A stretch of DNA of 64,000 bases from Tuctoria greenei. Lineage: Eukaryota; Streptophyta; Magnoliopsida; Poales; Poaceae. Location: contig JAYESD010000007.1 of assembly GCA_036927565.1 (NCBI GenBank), positions 1,509,644 to 1,573,643 of the forward strand. Direction: 5' to 3'. A program made the translations under genes and the position numbers. The first letter of the stretch is position 1. Every line of letters begins with the position of its first letter. The notes under the pieces were generated by a model, which searched no databases, was not told where the DNA came from, and was given only the letters and a program-made list of their open reading frames with translations. Positions 22,013 through 32,179 of the stretch are shown in pieces.

Positions 22013-23840
22013 TTTACGAGATCCTTGCCATCTCTAACAAAGTTAAACATGACATGTCCTATGTAAGCTGCATCTTCTTTTCTTTTTATTCTTCTTTTGT
22101 TTTACGATTGATTTTTCAAAAAAAAATTTAATGTGCTTGTACTCTTCTAAGTCTCAATCCACCTTAAAGTCGAATATCGTCTTTGCAAGCCATGTAGGGT
22201 CAAAGATACTTGTCTTGGTGTTCATATTTTCATTATCCATGTATTGCATCCTATTGAAGAAGTTCGGAATTGTTATAATATCATGAAATGTGTATGCGTG
22301 TAGTAAGAAAAGCAATACAAAATATTAGAGGCACTTAAAAGCACTAAATGAGTAGTAGGTTGATTTCGAGCATGCCTTGATGGAAAAGGCTATAAAGATC
22401 TTCAAAGAGAAGGGCTCGTTTATCTGCTCTAGGGCTCCAGAATGCTTTTTTTGGCACAAGATCATATTTTTGTGCTAGCAGTGATGTACCACTCGTGCAT
22501 TCTTTTGAGCGAGACATGTTGTTTGCTAAGTTGTACCGATGTCATGAACGACTTTCTATTCCAAGATTCAGGGGGAACATCCTTAATCGTGTATATTGGA
22601 ACTCTTGGTTTAACTAAAATCGTCTGGGGATTATATATGACACCATCTTCTTCTCACTCCTCAGTATCTTCTAATGTTGGCTCATGTGAAGAACGAGATG
22701 CATTCGATTTTGAAATATTTTCCTTCAGATTTTCCAAATATTTTGACACTTCTTTAGAAGTTTCTTATTTTCGTATGAGCTAACTTTCATAGGCACTGAT
22801 GACCGAGTAGTAGTCATCGAAAGTTGGACACTAGCTTGTTGTTGAACCTGTTGTTCAACTGATTGCTTTTTACTACCAGCAGCTTGCTCTAGTACTACTT
22901 CAAGCTGTTGCTCAACTAGTTGCTCTATACTACCAGCAGCTTGCTTTGATACTGCTTCAAGCTGTTGTTCAACTGGTTACTCTTGGTTATCTTCACTAGC
23001 AAGGTTACTATCATCCTTGCTGAGACATAGCAGGAGTAAATCTTTTTGGACTTTCGGCTTAGAAGACGGGGTTGCAGTATTTTGAGATGTGACAGGACTA
23101 GAAATTAGCTCATCGTCCAATACGATATCGCCTTGGTGCCAAAGGATTAATTGGTTGACAGCTTGCCCCAGAGTCATGATCCCCTCATATGTGATGTGAT
23201 TTATTTTATAATCTTCATAATCATTATCAATGATCCGAAGAACTTGCACCACAACATAATACAACGAAAGTGAATTGCCGTTGAAGTCACGATCAGGCTT
23301 TACCATAGCAGTGACAACCTGTTTAGTTTTGTTCCCTGCTCTGCTGATCGGGACAAGAAGACGACAAGATCTGTTTTAACAATATCATTGACAGCGAACT
23401 TATGAGACCCTGAGCCTGGCACAGAACCTACCCTGCTAGGGTAAGCAGTTGGAGATACCAACTGCTCCTTTGCCACGGGAACCAACGCTGTACTCAGTGC
23501 AACTAATTGTCCCGATTGTCTAAGTTGATCCATTATTTATTGCATATTTTTCTTGACATTTTGAGCAATCGTTTTATCAAGTGTTTTCCTGAACTTCTTA
23601 CGTCTTATATATATGTCTCTTTATCTTTCGGGAAACCATCTCTTCATGACATCTGAGAAGAGATTGCTCGAACCCGTTCACTGTGTTCAGGGTTTCCTAG
23701 GATAGAGGTAAGTTGGTCGTTCTCCCTCTTCGACTTGAAGAAACCCTTCTGTTGCTTTTCAATTATTTCTTTCATTTTTTGCTCTACTTCGTTCATAGAG
23801 TCGAACTTTTGAAGTTTGCCCTCGCTAGTCAAACCTGAAA
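22013..23840 (-). pseudogene. CACTA transposon protein, N-terminal and middle parts
   Basis: Minus-strand pieces in order are as follows. A short coiled region (23644-23832; FDSMNEVEQKMKEIIEKQQ) comes first. Residues around 23300-23533 come next. A DUF8039-like stretch follows (22977-23306) with YVVVQVLRI, YEGIMTLGQAVNQLILWH and GDIVL, typical of plant CACTA proteins. Then comes a glutamine-rich tandem repeat (22835-22980, about 66 bp per unit, VEQQLE...QAAGS). A frame through about 22600-22790 follows, and finally an exon end reading FNFVRDGKDLVKAP (22013-22060). That exon joins the YYFE codons at 13220-13233 if the gypsy element and one copy of GAGCC are removed. Several frameshifts and stops are present. 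Confidence 0.65.
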
Positions 23841-23917
23841 ACTATGGAGCCTACCAGTCATGGCTAGCAAACAGATTTGGACATCTGTTCAAAGCCTGGA
23901 GACTTCCAGGCCTACTA

Positions 23918-23995
23918 CTCTCTCATTTCTTAAAAGTTTGTCATTTCTAATACAAAAATGAATAAAAAGCGACAAAATTTCAAGAAAGGAGGAAG
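23918..23995. mobile_element. Stowaway-type MITE, 78 bp
   Basis: The ends CTCTCTCATTTCTTAAAAG and the complement of ...CAAGAAAGGAGGAAG pair imperfectly, and TA dinucleotides flank both sides (23916-23917 and 23996-23997). A second half-element of similar type may start near 24038 (ttctctccatatctttttaaag). The GC-rich DNA at 24090-24370 between here and the duplicated segment shows no gene I can support. Confidence 0.6.
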
Positions 23996-25699
23996 TATAT
24001 TGGAGTTTGAATCAAGTTTTCGTCATTTAACATGTATTCTCTCCATATCTTTTTAAAGTTTGTCGCTTCGTAGTTCATTTTTGAACTAACAGTTAATCGC
24101 GACCCAATTTCCATGAGTCTTGTCCGCGGATCCAAACCCAAGCCTTGTTTCTCAAAATAAATCCGGGACGCCCTTTGGAGTGAGGCAGTGCAGCGCGAAC
24201 CGCGTATTCCAACCCGGTCATAGAATCGGTTCGCGGTCCAGCCTGACCCGTAATGGGCCCTAACGGGTCACTTGCGCGAGGCAGGCTGCCCCCGCGAGAT
24301 GTTGGTGGGCCAGAACCAGAAACGAGGTTGGGCCCGTTCTGGCCCGCATGTCGATCAGTCAAAGGGGACGGAGACCTTCATGCATGATACGGGAGGGTCC
24401 GCGCCCACTGGATCGCCAACCAGCCGTCTGATTAATTAAGACATACTCCTACTACTTAGCAAAGAAATCAATAATTGTAAAGTACTCCCTCCATCCCACA
24501 AACCTTGTCATCTTAATTCAATAAAAAAAGTACTTAAAAGCTTGTCGTATTAGTACTCGCCAAATGATCCTGAAACTTTTTTTTGACTAAGTTGCCCTTC
24601 CTTCTGCTTTCGTTCTTTCGTTTCACCTCTGTCAGCATCCGCCGTGGCGCCACCAGGGCTCGCAGGTTCGCCGCTGACGCGAGGCGCATGAGGAGCCGCC
24701 GCCTCGGGCCGCTTGGCTGTGAGGACCCACCGCTGTTGCGGGGCACAAGAGGAGGATCCGTCGGCGTGGGGCACGGGACGAGCAGCCTCCAGCGTGGGGC
24801 ATGGGAGGAGGAGCCGCTGCCGGATCTTGGCGTTCGTCATCTTCTTTCTACTCTGGTCGTGGGGCACGGGAGTAGATGGATGTTGGCAACCTCAAAAGTC
24901 AGCATATGGAGCTGGATGCGGCAGTCAAGATCGCCGGCGAGGCCACGGTGTTCTGGAGATGAAATCACCGTGGACCCTGTCTTCCTTAGATTCAGTGATT
25001 CAATGATTCAGCTGCACCTTACTTGAGCAGCTTCAAGATTCAGTGATTCCTGTTACAGTTTTGTGCTTGCATTCAGGTTTTGTGCTTGCAAATTCGTCAT
25101 TCCTATTACGAGCATGAAGAGGGAAAATGAAAAACTGTATAGCTGAAATCCAATGCTGTCTGCAGATCCATCAGTGACCTTTGTTCACGACAGCAATGGT
25201 AGCTGCATTCGTTTCCTGCCATGTGGCAAATGTAAATTCAAAGAATGTTCTAATATGACACCTTTTTCATGCACTGTTCTTATCAGTGTATCACATCTGT
25301 GCAATTCCTATAATGTTCTTCTGCAATAAATTTCAAACAATATTTTTACTTTTCTCAATGAACTAATCTATGGTGCAGTAGTAATAATTCTTAATGAAGA
25401 ATGTGGTTGTAATATTTCTTGATATCAGACCAAACAAGAGGCAGCTATTCGGGTGAGATAAAAGAAATGGCAGCAGCTAGTATATTTGATTATAACACAC
25501 ATTTTAGACCAGCAACTCTGCTTCAACATGTACTTCATGGAGTATAATACAGTCTGGAGTGAAAACACAGAAATACAGTCTGAAGTGATGGGTTAAGGTA
25601 GCTCACAACTCCAGAGTAAACTCAACCCAACACAAGCTACTAATAAGATTACACTGCACACACGCTATTTGATCATATTACTGGCTTCCCTCAGCTCAG

Positions 25700-25840
25700 T
25701 TGAGTGTTGCTAGCAGGGATCTTGAGATCGAGGATGGCTTCAACTCTTTGCTTGATTCGTAAGGATGGTTCTCATAAAACTCGTTCATCAGGACCTCCAT
25801 TGCTGCACCTCCTCGGGCACAGTCCCTAAGGCCAAGTACC
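25700..25840 (-). pseudogene. Exon-like captured fragment, unrecognised
   Basis: After an acceptor-like ctttatgcag, the minus strand reads openly through VLGLRDCARGGAAMEVLMNE and then FYENHPYESSKELKPS to a stop near 25697. I do not recognise the family. Its position downstream of the donor-like sequence after the alpha-galactosidase fragment suggests either a captured gene with its intron or two pieces from different genes. Confidence 0.3.
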
Positions 25841-26583
25841 TGCATAAAGAAAGCAATGGATCCTTTCGGTCAATTGATGAAAGCAGCCTCTAATTTTAGC
25901 AAATCCAGCAGTCCAAATCAGTGTCTATAAATACAAAGTAAGTCCTAGATCTCTGCAGTAAAACATGAAAAAATAAAGATACACGTCAAGACATTTCATG
26001 TCAAACGATTGACTTCATCGGTAAAATTCAGTCCAAAACCAAAGCAATTTCATTACTGCTTGCGCAATTCAGAATCCAAACCGAAAAATATCAACTCCAC
26101 AAGAACTAACCTGTTCAATTGGTGCACCCACCAAGCAAAAGAACTAACCAGAAACTGAAAGCTAAACGAGCAACAGTTTAAACCAAGGACTCAAATTCAT
26201 ATGGGATTTGTTATTAAGATACCAATCAGCATGCAATGAAAACTTAGGCTTGACAATAATTTCCCCCGTTGAAAAAAAAGCTTGACAATATCATAAGGCT
26301 ATACCTCTGCAAGAACTGAAGCTGAGACTAAACAGGACCTCTTGGTGCTATGTGTACGCTTGTATAAAAAGGATTTCCAAGAGCATCTAAACATGCATGT
26401 TTCATGTAGGAAATTTACACTAAAAAATTGCAGCTAAACAAGGCCATGTTCTACATCCATCAAGGCGTCCAGATGCAAAAACCAAGCCACAACATTTGAC
26501 AGGCTGAGAGAGAGATCGAAACTACAAATCAATTGCGCCAAAAGAAAGATCAAGAAGCAGTACCTGGGCTTACATGGTCACAG

Positions 26584-26722
26584 GTCCCTAGCCTCGACGG
26601 CGGTTACAACGGGGATGCCGATGTCGTCCCAGTTTGCAGTGATCGTTGCCGCGTACGTCGTGTGCCGGTTCAGCAGCACCACCGCCGTCCGGTACCCCGA
26701 TAGCGGCGCCATCCAGACCTCC
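26584..26722 (-). pseudogene. Alpha-galactosidase C-terminal fragment
   Basis: The minus strand reads EVWMAPLSGYRTAVVLLNR, then ITANWDDIGIPVVTAVEARD and a stop. This matches the C-terminal beta-sandwich part of plant alpha-galactosidases (family GH27), where the usual text is close to EVWAGPLS...LLNR...WDDIG...VEARDLW. The Trp codon after RDL is TGA here. Only this short stretch is present, with no catalytic (beta/alpha)8 barrel, so it is a captured fragment and not an enzyme. Confidence 0.65.
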
Positions 26723-27210
26723 TTGTGCCTCGACGAGTCGACTGGTTGACGAGCGGAGAAGGCACGGCTGGGAGGCGCGCGGGGGTCACGGTGCGAAGGG
26801 TGCGCGGGAGGGAGAGAGAGAGCTGCGCGAGGGCACCGGGTAGAGAGGGAGAGTGAGTGCAGCGACTGGGATCGGGTGGCGGTGGCGGCCGAGATCGAGA
26901 TTCAGGAGGCCAGCAAGAGGAAGAAGATGCGAATAGGTCGGGACTCTCGTAGCTGAGATCCGGAGGGCAAAATCGTCATTTCACACCTGTCTTATTTTCG
27001 TTGACGAAAGTTGACGCGACAAGGTTTCTGGGATGGAGTGAGTAGTACTAACTCTGGCATATATTAAATGAGTGAGAGGCCTGGTGATACTACATGCACA
27101 ATCTTTAGCAGCAATAGCATTAATTATGTATCTTGCATTTAAAAATAAATAAATAAATAAATCAGAGGGATTCGATCAAACCCTGCCAAAGTATATCGGC
27201 TGATCGGTTC

Positions 27211-27218
27211 TATATAAA
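27211..27218 (+). promoter_or_regulatory. TATA box of the peptide gene
   Basis: The sequence tatataaa lies 80 bases before the ATG at 27298, a plausible core-promoter spacing for a plant gene with a short leader. The dead copy A has tacataaa at the same place. Confidence 0.6.
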
Positions 27219-27297
27219 TTGATGGAGACCGTGTATAGTAGTGGGACAGAATCAGAACCGACTAGTAGCAGATACTCACCTGTGCATTCACAATATA

Positions 27298-27714
27298 ATG
27301 GCGAGCTCGAGCATCGTCCAAGGACGACTCTGGCTTGTCCTCCTCCTGGTCATCAGCTCCACCGTCGTCCCAGCACAGCTGACAATGGGTATGGTTTCTT
27401 CCATGATGTCATTTATCTTTGCATTATTCGATCTGAGAAGATGGCCATGCAGTCACACATGCACGATCGAGTAGTAGTGTGTGTTGCAGCCTCTCGTGTA
27501 CGACGTGATCGATAAATCTTTAATAATTTAGGTCATCAATATATTAACTTGATTGATTGCAGGAGGATGTCATCCGGTTCGGCGCGATCCTCCCGAGCCG
27601 CCGGTGATTTGGTGCTGCCCGACAAAGAACTGCGCTTATACGTTGGAGGATTGCTTGGACGAGTGCGGGAAGTTTCCCTGGCCGCCTGCGGGGGCGCCAG
27701 TTCTTTCAGATTGA
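27298..27714 (+). CDS. Small secreted cysteine-rich peptide (two exons, 80 residues)
   Basis: Exon 1 is 27298-27388, the intron is 27389-27562 (G|gtatgg...gattgcag|G), and exon 2 is 27563-27714. The joined frame gives 80 residues. Residues 1 to about 27 form a clear signal peptide (MASSSIVQGR, a leucine/valine core, ending VVPAQ). The mature part has six cysteines at 33, 48, 49, 54, 61 and 65 with the pattern C-x14-CC-x4-C-x6-C-x3-C and a proline-rich tail. The ending ...CC...C.YTLEDCLDEC loosely recalls the MEG/ESF1 class of grass peptides, but I cannot assign the family. It would enter the secretory pathway and probably act outside the cell. No frame of the unspliced DNA shows it whole. The paralogous exon at 1183 supports the start and the donor site. 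Confidence 0.72.
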
Positions 27715-28600
27715 TGATCCGTCAGCCGGTCCTTCGATTCGTGCCTAGCTATACAGTAGTAGTAATAAGATTCAGATGGCATATATATATACTCAGCTGT
27801 GATCTCAATTAACAGTAGAGGTCATTGTACCAGCATATGTGTAACATTGTTGAGCAACTGAAAACATAAGCAATTAATAATATTGGCGTGTCGATGGATC
27901 ATTATCGCTTTTAGGGCACAACAGAACATCTCCTATTCATACCACTTGTTCTCCAACTTAAAAACAGAACGTGGTACAGATTGATGGGTAAGATGTCGAT
28001 ACCACGCATTGTGATGATTTGCATGCTGGTTGGGCGATACAAGTGGTATGATTTGCTCGCTGATGGGTAAGATGTCGATACCGCAATGATTCTTCGCTGG
28101 TTGGACGAATCATCACTGTAGTTTCGGGAAAAAAAAATCTAGAGATGATCTGCCCCACCACCGGGGGGATCATTTGGTCCATCCGATGGGGATACCTATT
28201 TCTGTCATTCTTCGAATCGGGTACTTTTTTTTAAAAAAAATTCGATTAAAATTATACTATTCTAAAAAATCTTAAATGAGAGGAATCGTGATAGTACACC
28301 ATACAAAGGATTGATTTGACCTAGCGATTTCCATCTTATCCCGTGTGCATCCTCTCTGATCCCAAACGCACTTCCCGATCTGGCCTCCCCTATCTCACCT
28401 ATGTCATTCCATATCAAGGTCGTCGGTCATAGTCCCCTACTGACGTGAGATTTTGGCAAGCTCATTGCTCAATGTTGCTTTGACCTTTGAGGTATTTGCT
28501 GTTGCTTTAATCTAATTGTTGAACATGCATACCAGGCATGTAGTATAATGAAGATGATAATTTGGAACTCCAATATTTATAGAGGCTAGGATATAATATA
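27715..28600. other. Intergenic, no gene seen
   Basis: This is A/T-rich DNA without a supportable gene. Two copies of 'tgatgggtaagatgtcgatacc' lie about 79 bp apart (27982 and 28061), a small tandem duplication. Confidence 0.5.
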
Positions 28601-28679
28601 CTTCCTCCGAATCTTTTTATTTGTCATCGGTTAATTCAAAAATAAACTAGCCGGTGATAAATAAAAAATCCGGATGGAG
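28601..28679. mobile_element. Stowaway-type MITE, 79 bp
   Basis: The ends CTTCCTCCGAATCTTTTTAT and the complement of ...AAAAATCCGGATGGAG pair well, and the centre is A/T-rich. It belongs to the same family as the element at 957-1038. TA flanks the left end, and the right flank is CA, a possible mutation. Confidence 0.65.
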
Positions 28680-29118
28680 CATTCCCTTTTCTAAACAAAA
28701 TTCAAACTCCAACACATGGCTAACATCACCTTCGTCGTCACATGTTGGACAAGTAGACAATAATGCCTGTGGTTCTTTAAAAATAATCTTGACAGCGAAG
28801 GAAAATATTTTGAATCTTAGACGGCACGTGCCAAAATTACTGAGCTGTCCAAGAAAATGTTGGCGTACCTCCATAATATGCATATGGCCCAACAGACCTA
28901 GATATACTTAGATATTACATATGGCCTAAATTAAATGTGGTGCAACTCTGAGGTACTGATCCCTGTCACATCAATTCGAAAGTAAATAATGCAGGGTTTA
29001 TCTAAACCATCCTAGTAAATGTAATAATCTCAGGCCTTTCTATATGCATGCGCCTTGCCACCTTGAACTTGAAGCTACTCAGCTCTTCCTTCCTACTGGA
29101 AAAGGAAAACCAGCAGCC

Positions 29119-30672
29119 ATGGAGGACTGGCTGTACTACTCCCTCGCCATCACATTCTGCATTGCCCTGTCCCTCCTCCTCTCTTCCCTACGTCCAGCCA
29201 CTGGAAAGCCGGCGGCTACAACGCCTACACTCCCGCCCGGCCCAGCCGGTCTGTCGGTCATCGGCCCGCTCCTCTTCATCGGCTGGACGAGCTTCGGCAT
29301 CGACCTGATCTTCCGCGCCGCCCGGTCATGGTACGGCCCGGTGTTCACCCTCCACCTCCTCCCGAACCCCGTCGTCTTCATTGCCGACCGCGCCGCGGCA
29401 CGCCGTGTGCTGGTGCAGGGCGGCGCCGCGTTCGCCGACCGGCCGCCGGCCAACCTCGCCACCCGCATTTTCTCCAGCGACCAGCACAACATCACGTCCA
29501 GCGCGTACGGCCCGCTCTGGCGCGTGCTCCGCCGCAACCTCACCGGCAAGGTCCTCCACCCGTCGTACCTCCGCCGCTACGCCGCCGCGCGCCGGGACGC
29601 CGTCGCCGGCCTCGTCGCCAGCGTCAAGCGCCAGCAAGTGCGCCACGGGGTCGTCGTCGTCGAGGGGCTGTTGCATCACGCCATCTTCCACGTGTTCGTG
29701 CGCATGTGCTTCGGCGAGGGCCTCGGCGCTGGCGTGGTGGCGTCCTTCGTGGCGCTGCAGCGGGAGTTCCTGACGTCGGTGGTCGGGTTCCAGGTGTTCA
29801 GTGTGTTCCCGGCGGTGACCAAGCTCGTGTACCGCCGTCGCTGGGATAAGATGCTTTCCATCCGCCGCCGGCAGGAGGAGCTGTTCACCCCCCTTATCCG
29901 GGCGTGCATTGCGCGGCGCGACGCCGCCGGCGGTAGCTTTTCCGTGGACTGTTACGCGGACTCGCTGCTCGGCCTGCGGATCCCCGAGGACGGCGGGCGC
30001 AACCTCACGGAGTGCGAGATGGTGAGCCTGTGCTCCGAGTTCCTCGCCGGCGGCACGGACTCGACGGTGGCGGTGATGCAGTGGACCATGGCGGAGTTGG
30101 TGGCGCACCCCGACATCCAATCGAAGTTACGAGCCGAGATACGCGACGTCATCGGCGGCCAGCTGAACGATGACGACCACCACCACCACCTGCCGCGGAT
30201 GCCGTACCTGAGGGCGGTGGTGCTCGAGGGCCTCCGGCGCCACCCGCCGGGGCGGTTCATGCTGCCGCACGCGGCGACGGAGGAGGGCGGCGCGACGTTC
30301 GACGGGTTCACCGTGCCGCGTCACGCGATGGTGAACTTCGCCCTGGGCAGCATGGCCATGGACGACGAGGTGTGGCGTGCGCCGTCGGAGTTCCGACCGG
30401 AGCGGTTCATGCCCGGCGGAGAAGGTGAGGACGTGGACCTGACGGGGAGCACGGATATCAAGATGATGCCGTTCGGCGCCGGGAGGAGGGTCTGCCCTGG
30501 CATCGACGCGGCGATGCTGCACCTCGAGTGCTTCGTGGCCACTCTGGTGAGGGAGTTGGAGTGGCGCGAGGTGCCCGGCGAGCCCGTGGACTTCGCCGAG
30601 CGGCAGGAGATGTCCGTCGTCATGCGGCGGTCGCTCCGCGCCATGGTCATTCCGTGCATGCACAGCAACTAA
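29119..30672 (+). CDS. Cytochrome P450, CYP89-like
   Basis: This is an intact single-exon gene of 517 residues, a normal length for a plant microsomal P450. It has an N-terminal membrane anchor (MEDWLYYSLAI and following), a proline hinge (LPPGPAG), the I-helix oxygen-activation motif AGGTDST (residues 310-316), the K-helix ExxR (E370-R373), a PERF-type motif (FRPERF) and the heme loop FGAGRRVCPG with the iron-ligand Cys459. An upstream in-frame ATG at 29044 would add 25 residues with no membrane-anchor logic. MEDWL is preferred because the broken neighbour at 32180 also starts MED. It acts in the ER membrane with P450 reductase. Arabidopsis CYP89A9 oxidises chlorophyll breakdown products, but the substrate here is unknown. 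Confidence 0.93.
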   Translation: MEDWLYYSLAITFCIALSLLLSSLRPATGKPAATTPTLPPGPAGLSVIGPLLFIGWTSFGIDLIFRAARSWYGPVFTLHLLPNPVVFIADRAAARRVLVQGGAAFADRPPANLATRIFSSDQHNITSSAYGPLWRVLRRNLTGKVLHPSYLRRYAAARRDAVAGLVASVKRQQVRHGVVVVEGLLHHAIFHVFVRMCFGEGLGAGVVASFVALQREFLTSVVGFQVFSVFPAVTKLVYRRRWDKMLSIRRRQEELFTPLIRACIARRDAAGGSFSVDCYADSLLGLRIPEDGGRNLTECEMVSLCSEFLAGGTDSTVAVMQWTMAELVAHPDIQSKLRAEIRDVIGGQLNDDDHHHHLPRMPYLRAVVLEGLRRHPPGRFMLPHAATEEGGATFDGFTVPRHAMVNFALGSMAMDDEVWRAPSEFRPERFMPGGEGEDVDLTGSTDIKMMPFGAGRRVCPGIDAAMLHLECFVATLVRELEWREVPGEPVDFAERQEMSVVMRRSLRAMVIPCMHSN

Positions 30673-30685
30673 ATATTTGTCACGT

Positions 30686-30686
<1 letters not shown>

Positions 30687-30769
<83 letters not shown>
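30687..30769. repeat. (TAA)n microsatellite in the P450 3' untranslated region
   Basis: About 27 uninterrupted TAA units begin 14 bases after the P450 stop codon, so they are very likely in its mRNA. Uninterrupted runs of this length are usually variable between individuals. Confidence 0.95.
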
Positions 30770-30770
<1 letters not shown>

Positions 30771-32179
30771 ATGACTTAGATTCGCCATTCCCCGACAAAC
30801 TGAGTTAGTTCAGTTGAATAAGAAAACGGTAATCCTATTTTTCAGTGTCTGTTTTTTTCAGCAGAATAAGAAACCGATATGTTAATTGTAAAACAACCAA
30901 ATAAAAAATCATGATGAATTAACTTATAGAATTAAGAGTTAATGACTAATTACAAATATTAGTAACTAATAGTAGCAACTAAATACTAATTACTCGGTAA
31001 CTGAAATTTTCTTAAATTTCAAGCATCTGAAATTTAGACAAGCTTATAGAAAAACATGAACTCTCAGTGGAAGAAATAAATCCACATTGCATGCACAACT
31101 ATATATGTAAATGTAAGTTATATTGAGATATATACACTTGTGTGTCAGTTAAATCTGCTTGATTACCCCAGACCTATGGTTAAGTCAAGTGCCACTGTCG
31201 CCTGGTGCATGGCCTCTACGGTCTGAGATCTGCGCGGGCTTGACGCTGTGTTGGCACCGACCTATCGTGATGCAGCTTGCTCCTTCATTTCTCGTCGCCA
31301 TGAGCCCATACTATAATGTGTCAGCACGTGTGTATATGGTGCATGGCCCATGCATCTCCACGTCTCTCTGCAATACGGTGGATCTAATCAGATTGAATCA
31401 GGATCGTCTGACTTACTCTTCTTCACTGCAAGCGTGTGTAGTAATACATCTACCGTTCTTTATATATCTAATGCCCCATTCTGATTTGTATACAAACATA
31501 ACTTGTGTGAGAGATTTCAAAATTAGTGGATGAATTTTAATACAATGATTTGGCTTTGTTTTTCTTTTGCGATATATTTCTCTGATGCGAGACAAAAAAT
31601 CATTTCATTTGCAAATTAATATAAATTAATTTTTCATTTAAATCTCGCATATTTAGCAACACAAATTGATAAATATTTCCAGCTAGCTATAAGATTTGAA
31701 ATTATATGGTATTAATGAGCTACTCGCATGATTACAACAATACAATAGTTATGTATAGTACATGTCACCCTTTTAACTAAGCAAGTTAATTACAAACCGA
31801 ATTCTCTGCACACAGTATGCACCGAAGCCATGTTACATATCCGTTAGGATCGAGGCCATATCATCTAGCATATATTTGAATATTAAAAAAAATATGGAAA
31901 AGCTCACGCTGCAGTTTAGGTCGTTCATCAGGCCACGTGGCAGAAATCCGATATGGTATGCACAGTTGTAATATGCATACCGTATCAAAAAATTATTTCC
32001 AGCTAATTGATCGCTGTGTGACGTCTTGTTAATGCCAGTCGATGCCTCGATAACTTCAAAACTGGCCACCGGCGCCGCTGGATAGTATCCTTCCCGGCCA
32101 CCCACTTTCCACCGGCACCCAAACATTCTCCGGCAGGCATAATCCCCGCCGAGCAAGACCACACCTGCACACGCCAGCC
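30770..32179. other. Intergenic, A/T-rich, no gene seen
   Basis: This is the spacer between the intact P450 and the broken copy. Short frames exist but none has recognisable features. The last ~150 bases (GC rising, ending ccagccatggagg) are the 5' region of the broken P450. Confidence 0.5.

Larger units (their letters stand above)
11534..23915 (-). mobile_element. CACTA (En/Spm) DNA transposon remnant, interrupted by a gypsy element
   Basis: The left end at 11534 reads CGCTGCTAC, probably a mutated CACTGCTAC terminus. It is followed by several hundred bases of subterminal repeats around ATCACAGACGG and its complement (11560-11960), the usual transposase-binding region of CACTA elements. Minus-strand coding pieces lie on both sides of the gypsy insertion at 13239-22007: a DUF8039-like region (22977-23306) and a Ulp1-like protease (22013-22060 plus 12780-13233). 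No right-hand terminus is found. The element is either truncated or its end is too decayed to see, so the right boundary is approximate. Its left end sits in the intron of peptide-gene copy A. Confidence 0.72.
24485..27042. mobile_element. Mariner/Stowaway-like element, 2.56 kb, carrying host gene fragments
   Basis: The terminal inverted repeats are about 25 bp (starting CTCCCTCCATCCC at the left and the complement of ...GGGATGGAGTGAG at the right, two mismatches seen). TA target duplications lie at 24483-24484 and 27043-27044. The paralogous locus near 660 lacks the element. I see no transposase. Inside, on the minus strand, are an alpha-galactosidase fragment (26584-26722) and a second exon-like piece (25700-25840), with GC-rich DNA at both ends (24600-24900 and 26750-26960). 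It looks like a non-autonomous element that captured host sequence. Confidence 0.8.
24372..27388 (+). repeat. Segmental duplication, copy B
   Basis: This is the partner of 549-1278. It is collinear from agaccttcatgcatgatac through the promoter and exon 1 of the peptide gene, apart from the mariner-like insertion at 24485-27042. Copy A reads straight across that site (near 660), so copy A is the empty site. The matching sequence continues into the intron (gtatggttt...catgatgtcattt), where copy A has the copia and CACTA insertions. Confidence 0.85.

Noticed and set aside
24583..25026. 147-codon plus-strand frame in the mariner-like element
   Set aside because: It has no recognisable domain, is arginine-rich from GC bias, and shows no splice or promoter support.
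27219..27515. 98-codon plus-strand frame overlapping the peptide gene
   Set aside because: It reads exon 1 in another frame and runs through the intron. The spliced frame with signal peptide and cysteines explains the DNA better.
29326..30120. 264-codon minus-strand frame inside the P450
   Set aside because: Its histidine/arginine/glutamate-rich sequence has no family features and is explained by GC-biased third positions of the + strand gene.
30127..30798. Long minus-strand frame overlapping the P450 and ending in an isoleucine run
   Set aside because: It is the shadow of a GC-rich P450 gene, and the isoleucine run is just the (TAA)n repeat read on the other strand.
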